Source: Spirulina subsalsa PCC 9445 (GTDB lineage Bacteria > Cyanobacteriota > Cyanobacteriia > Cyanobacteriales > Spirulinaceae). Taken from it: DNA of 64,000 nt. The stretch is from positions 5,057,894-5,121,893 of the forward strand of contig NZ_JH980292.1 of the NCBI RefSeq assembly GCF_000314005.1. Direction: 5' to 3'. The notes below the pieces were generated by a model that was not told where the DNA came from, made no database searches, and was given only the letters and a program-made list of their open reading frames with translations. The position numbers and the translations under genes were made by a program. This document shows positions 60,736 through 64,000 of this stretch, in pieces. Each line of letters begins with the position of its first letter. Position 1 is the stretch's first letter.

Positions 60736-61132
60736 GGGTCTGCTGAATATCCCTCTAAGCACTGTTACTAGGACTTTTAGCCGTTTATACCCAATTAAAT
60801 AGGGTCTGCTGAATAACACGCCTATGCTAGGCTCAACAAGGGAACAGGGAACTCTTAACAGGGAACAGATCATCTAAAACTGGCACGATTGCCTATTCCC
60901 GACTCCCGACTCCCGACTCCCGACTCCCGATTCCCCAACTCTCGGACTTATTCAGCAAGCCCTAAATAGACTTGAAGGCAAAAACCTGAATTTCCCCTGT
61001 TCCCTTGACTTCTCACAGCGAGAAAGTGCAAGGTTTTAGGGATAAATCATCAAAAAGGCTTGCTTTTTTCCGACTCTCTCTCCCCCTGTTCCCCGTTCCC
61101 TAACCCCACCAGCAGACTTATTCAGCAAGCCC
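60736..61132. mobile_element. Short non-autonomous element, outer copy (interrupted)
   Basis: The left end GGGTCTGCTGAATA (60736-60749) and right end TTATTCAGCAAGCCC (61118-61132) are inverted repeats. The element is split at 60801/60963 by an inner copy. Without it, the element is about 230 bp and its sequence joins smoothly as AATTAAATA-GACTTGA, as in the copy at 52873. The gap 60716-61213 holds only these elements and C/T-rich heptamers. Confidence 0.75.
60802..60962. mobile_element. Short non-autonomous element, inner copy with target duplication
   Basis: GGGTCTGCTGAATAA (60802-60816) and TTATTCAGCAAGCCC (60948-60962) match as inverted ends at 13 of 15 positions. The 6-bp direct repeat TAAATA flanks it at 60796-60801 and 60963-60968. 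Its interior differs from the outer copy and includes CGACTCCC-type heptamers. Confidence 0.8.
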
Positions 61133-61213
61133 CAATGATAACGAGTCGGCGAATGAAGTATCCACTCACCTTGAGGCCGTGGAGCGTCAACCGTCTATTA
61201 ATCGCGAAGCACC

Positions 61214-61642
61214 ATGATGAAATTCCCTTTAATGATGATTGCCCTTGGTTTAGTGTTGCTCTTGAGTGCTTGCTCTGGGGCAACGCCCCCGATTTCTCTG
61301 GCTCCTGGGATGGATATTATTAAAAAGGCGATCGCACTCCAAGTTGAACAAACCCAAGAGCAACTGAGCGAACAACTGGCGGCCTCCCATCCCCAGTTAG
61401 ATATTTCTCAGGTCAAACTCAAAGCCATTGAACCCCTGTATCTGGCGAAACTCCCCACCTACCATATACAAGGAACTTATAATCTAGACATTGACCTACC
61501 CAATCAAAAAGTCAGCCAAAAACAAAACAGTTTTGACGTTTACCTCCAACGGCAACGGGAAGGGAAAACGTGGCGCTGGTTAAAGCGAGATGTTTCTAAT
61601 CCCGATGAATCCCCCCTTTGGCGAACTTACTGGATTCATTGA
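61214..61642 (+). CDS. Small lipoprotein, unknown function
   Basis: The protein has 142 residues. The signal peptide ends in LLLSAC (Cys20), so it is lipid-modified. The mature part is helical at first (IIKKAIALQVEQTQEQLSEQ) and then beta-rich (YHIQGTYNLDIDLP, NSFDVYLQRQREGKTWRWLK). It resembles small cyanobacterial lipoproteins with no named domain. It stands after the mobile-element cluster, and I see no operon partner. Confidence 0.75.
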   Translation: MMKFPLMMIALGLVLLLSACSGATPPISLAPGMDIIKKAIALQVEQTQEQLSEQLAASHPQLDISQVKLKAIEPLYLAKLPTYHIQGTYNLDIDLPNQKVSQKQNSFDVYLQRQREGKTWRWLKRDVSNPDESPLWRTYWIH

Positions 61643-61869
61643 TTCATTAGGGCTTGGGGAATAACATCAGATTCCCCAAGCCCTAGGTATTTTAACTTTA
61701 ATTGACTTAAAAAATGACCTAGTATGCTACCACTCATTTTGAGTAAAGAATTCTATCTATAATTTTTTCTTTATCTCTGCCAGTTTTACAATGAATACAG
61801 CAGTTTTAAGGGAACTGCGTAACGCCTTGGACTGGATCAGATCAAATTGTTGGCAAGAGGAAGAATAAA

Positions 61870-64000
61870 ATGACCGTCGCCGATCAAACTGTGGCAGGGT
61901 ATCGACTCATTGAACAAATTTATGACGGTTCGCGAACTGCCGTTTACCGGGCAATTCCGGGCTTATCGGGGGAAATCCTTCAAGGGGATTCCGTCATTAT
62001 TAAACTCTTGCAACAAGATTATCCAAGCTTCAACGATTTACTCCAATTTCGTAATCAATACACCATTGCCAAAAACCTCAATATTCCGGGGATTGTCCAT
62101 CCCTACGGCTTAGAAACCTATCAACACAGTTATCTATTAGTTATGGAGGATTGTGGGGGGGTTGCCCTGCGGGATTATGTGCGTTGTGAACGTCTGAGCC
62201 TGCCAAAAGTGTTAAATATTGCTATTCAACTCGCGCAGATTCTCTATGATCTTCATCAGGCGAATGTCATCCATAAGGACATTAAACCTGCAAATATTCT
62301 GATTCAACCCAATAGTGAAAAAATCAAACTCATTGATTTTAGTATTGCCTCTCTGTTACCGAAAGAAACCCAATCGTTGCAAAATCCCACAGGTTTAGAG
62401 GGAACGTTAGCCTATATTGCCCCAGAACAAACAGGGCGGATGAATCGAGGGATTGATTACCGGGCGGATTTTTACGCGTTGGGGGTAACATTGTTTGAAT
62501 TGTTAGCGGGGGAATTACCTTTTTCAAGTAATGAACCCCTCGAATTAGTCCATTGTCATATTGCCAAAACACCACCTACTCTGAGTTTAGAACAAGCACC
62601 AGAAATGGTAAATGCTATTGTGCAGAAGTTAATGGCGAAAAATGCGGAGGATCGTTATCAAAGTGCTTGGGGGTTAAAACATGACTTGGAAATGTGCCTT
62701 GAACAGTGGCTAAGAAAGGGGAAAATTGAGCCGTTTGATCTCGGAGAACGGGATCAGTGCGATCGCTTTTTAATTCCCGAAAAACTCTATGGCCGCGCTG
62801 GGGAAGTCCAAGCTCTTCTAGAGGCTTTTGAGCGCGTCACAGAATCCGGGGCGGAATTTGTGCTGGTGGCGGGTTTTTCCGGCATTGGTAAAACGGCGGT
62901 TGTCCATGAAGTGCATAAACCCATTGCCCGACAACGGGGTTATTTTATTCAGGGCAAATTTGACCAGTTTAATCGCAATGTGCCGTTTTGTGCTTTTGTG
63001 CAGGCTTTCCGGGATTTAGTCAATCAACTGCTTTCGGAGTCCAGCCTAGAATTGCAGACTTGGCGGGAACAAATCCAAGGGAGCTTAGGAGAGAATGCCC
63101 AAGCTATCTTAGAAGTATTACCAGAACTAGAGCGCATTATTGGGCTACAGCCTCCGGTGCCAGAACTATCTGGGACGGCGGCTCAAACTCGCTTTAATCT
63201 ATTGTTTCAGGGCTTAATTCAGGTTTTTGCTACGGCGAAACATCCTTTAGTGATCTTTCTGGATGATTTGCAATGGGCCGATTCTGCCTCCTTAAAGTTG
63301 ATGGAATTGTTAATGGCGGAGGGAGAAAGTGGACATTTTTTGTTAATTGGGGCTTATCGGGATAATGAGGTATTTCAAGCCCATCCCTTAATGCTCATGT
63401 TGCAGGACATTCAGCAACAAGGGGCGAAAGTTAACACGATCACCTTGAAGCCCTTAAGTTTTCAGAGTTTAAACCAACTGGTAGCGGATACGTTGAACTG
63501 TTCTAACCCGGCCGCCGAACCCCTAAGTTGGCTCATTCAACAAAAAACCCAGGGCAATCCCTTCTTTGTCACTCAATTTTTAAAAGCCCTTTATCACGAT
63601 CACCTCGTTTATTTTGATCCAGAAAGCCATCACTGGCAATGTGATTTAACCCAAGTGCGTGGCCTTGCGCTAACGGATGATGTGGTGAGGTTTATGGCCG
63701 AGCAGTTGCAGAAGTTGCCGCCCAAGACCCAAGAAAGCCTAAAACTGGCGGCTTGTATGGGCAATCAGTTTGATTTAGAGACTTTGGCGATCGCCTCCGA
63801 ACAATCGGAAACCGACGTAGCGGATCATCTCTGGCCGGCTTTACAACAAGGATTTGTCATTCCCCAGAGCCAAGTTTATAAATTCTACCTTGCCCAAGAA
63901 GAAGGAGAAATCGGGGGAGAAACTCGGCAAACCGTCCCCTACCGTTTTTTGCATGATCGCGTCCAACAAGCGGCCTATTCCCTGATTCCAGACTCTGAAA
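61870..64000 (+). CDS. Ser/Thr protein kinase fused to an AAA/PknK-type ATPase (5' part of a multidomain sensor kinase)
   Basis: The frame starts at ATG 61870 (GAGGAAG upstream) and is open to the window end, 710 residues. The kinase domain (about 10-270) has the ATP Lys45 in VIIKLL, HKDIKPANILIQ (catalytic Asp137) and LIDFSIASLL (Asp156; DFS instead of DFG, as in this family), with APEQTGRMNRGIDYRADFYA. The NTPase part (about 305-700) has P-loop GFSGIGKTAVV, QGKFDQFNRNVPFCAFVQAF and VIFLDDLQWADSASLKLMEL. This is the start of the cyanobacterial two-component/Ser-Thr hybrid type (HstK-like), which usually continues with GAF and histidine kinase domains; those are outside the window. Confidence 0.9.
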   Translation, partial: MTVADQTVAGYRLIEQIYDGSRTAVYRAIPGLSGEILQGDSVIIKLLQQDYPSFNDLLQFRNQYTIAKNLNIPGIVHPYGLETYQHSYLLVMEDCGGVALRDYVRCERLSLPKVLNIAIQLAQILYDLHQANVIHKDIKPANILIQPNSEKIKLIDFSIASLLPKETQSLQNPTGLEGTLAYIAPEQTGRMNRGIDYRADFYALGVTLFELLAGELPFSSNEPLELVHCHIAKTPPTLSLEQAPEMVNAIVQKLMAKNAEDRYQSAWGLKHDLEMCLEQWLRKGKIEPFDLGERDQCDRFLIPEKLYGRAGEVQALLEAFERVTESGAEFVLVAGFSGIGKTAVVHEVHKPIARQRGYFIQGKFDQFNRNVPFCAFVQAFRDLVNQLLSESSLELQTWREQIQGSLGENAQAILEVLPELERIIGLQPPVPELSGTAAQTRFNLLFQGLIQVFATAKHPLVIFLDDLQWADSASLKLMELLMAEGESGHFLLIGAYRDNEVFQAHPLMLMLQDIQQQGAKVNTITLKPLSFQSLNQLVADTLNCSNPAAEPLSWLIQQKTQGNPFFVTQFLKALYHDHLVYFDPESHHWQCDLTQVRGLALTDDVVRFMAEQLQKLPPKTQESLKLAACMGNQFDLETLAIASEQSETDVADHLWPALQQGFVIPQSQVYKFYLAQEEGEIGGETRQTVPYRFLHDRVQQAAYSLIPDSE

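Noticed and set aside
61060-61323. 87-codon frame overlapping the small lipoprotein start
   Set aside because: It is out of frame with the lipoprotein gene, starts in repeat DNA and has no domain.

Overview
The window comes from a cyanobacterium. It carries the clock genes kaiA and kaiB with the 5' end of kaiC, the photosystem II genes psbH and psbN, a CPP1-like chaperone gene, a fused panC/cmk gene, many GCGATCGC (HIP1) octamers, and heptanucleotide tandem repeats of the kind known from filamentous and colonial cyanobacteria. Several PEP-CTERM surface proteins and a RuBisCO-like protein fit a free-living or mat-forming lineage. I cannot name the genus from sequence alone. I saw no tRNA, rRNA, CRISPR array, intact transposase or prophage.

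Layout. 1-1745 (minus): kaiA, kaiB and the start of kaiC. 1965-10487 (mainly plus): an orphan sugar-binding lipoprotein, a C-terminal MazF relic, mfd, a 51-residue PCP_red protein, a half-size ABC exporter, an XRE-type regulator and purE. 10524-15996: a FHA-GAF-nucleotide cyclase gene converges on a five-gene stressosome operon (rsbR, rsbS, rsbT, an rsbX-like and an rsbU-like phosphatase, minus strand). Its RsbR has a globin-type sensor domain. 16145-24812: polysaccharide deacetylase, panC/cmk, a short DUF29-like gene, a conserved unknown, a J-domain protein, divergent psbN/psbH, tatA, an OmpR-type regulator and the CPP1-like gene. 24978-31670: a GH13 sugar phosphorylase with a methyltransferase, a GNAT enzyme, a small membrane protein, tatC and an M20 amidohydrolase. 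Structured, gene-less DNA lies on both sides of tatC and looks like decayed IS200/IS605- or IscB-type elements.

31711-48393 is a cell-surface and secretion island. It holds a large subtilisin/kexin-like protease, two paralogous PEP-CTERM proteins with a catalytically doubtful NlpC-like domain, a CAP-domain lipoprotein with a PEP-CTERM tail, a TpsA exoprotein, the divergent TpsB transporter, and an outer-membrane barrel protein. Several non-coding motifs recur only in this island: a 23-bp palindrome (three copies), a block of about 150 bp (two copies) and a 30-bp leader (two copies). They suggest shared control or segmental duplication.

48394-64000 holds a tandem pair of sRNA-like units with intrinsic terminators, two TPR proteins, a DUF58 protein, two YbjQ-family proteins, a hybrid histidine kinase, a SpoIID-like protein, a RuBisCO-like protein (MtnW type), a small lipoprotein and the first 710 residues of a Ser/Thr kinase-ATPase. 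This part also carries a family of short non-autonomous elements with GGGTCTGCTGAATA ends. One copy is inserted inside another with a visible 6-bp target duplication. A perfect 38-bp palindrome abuts a third copy.

The main functional theme is sensing and signalling: clock, stressosome, cyclase, OmpR regulator, hybrid kinase and Ser/Thr kinase, set beside surface export. The best candidates for something undescribed are the globin-containing stressosome without a linked sigma factor, the tandem sRNA-like units, and the PEP-CTERM island with its private repeats.
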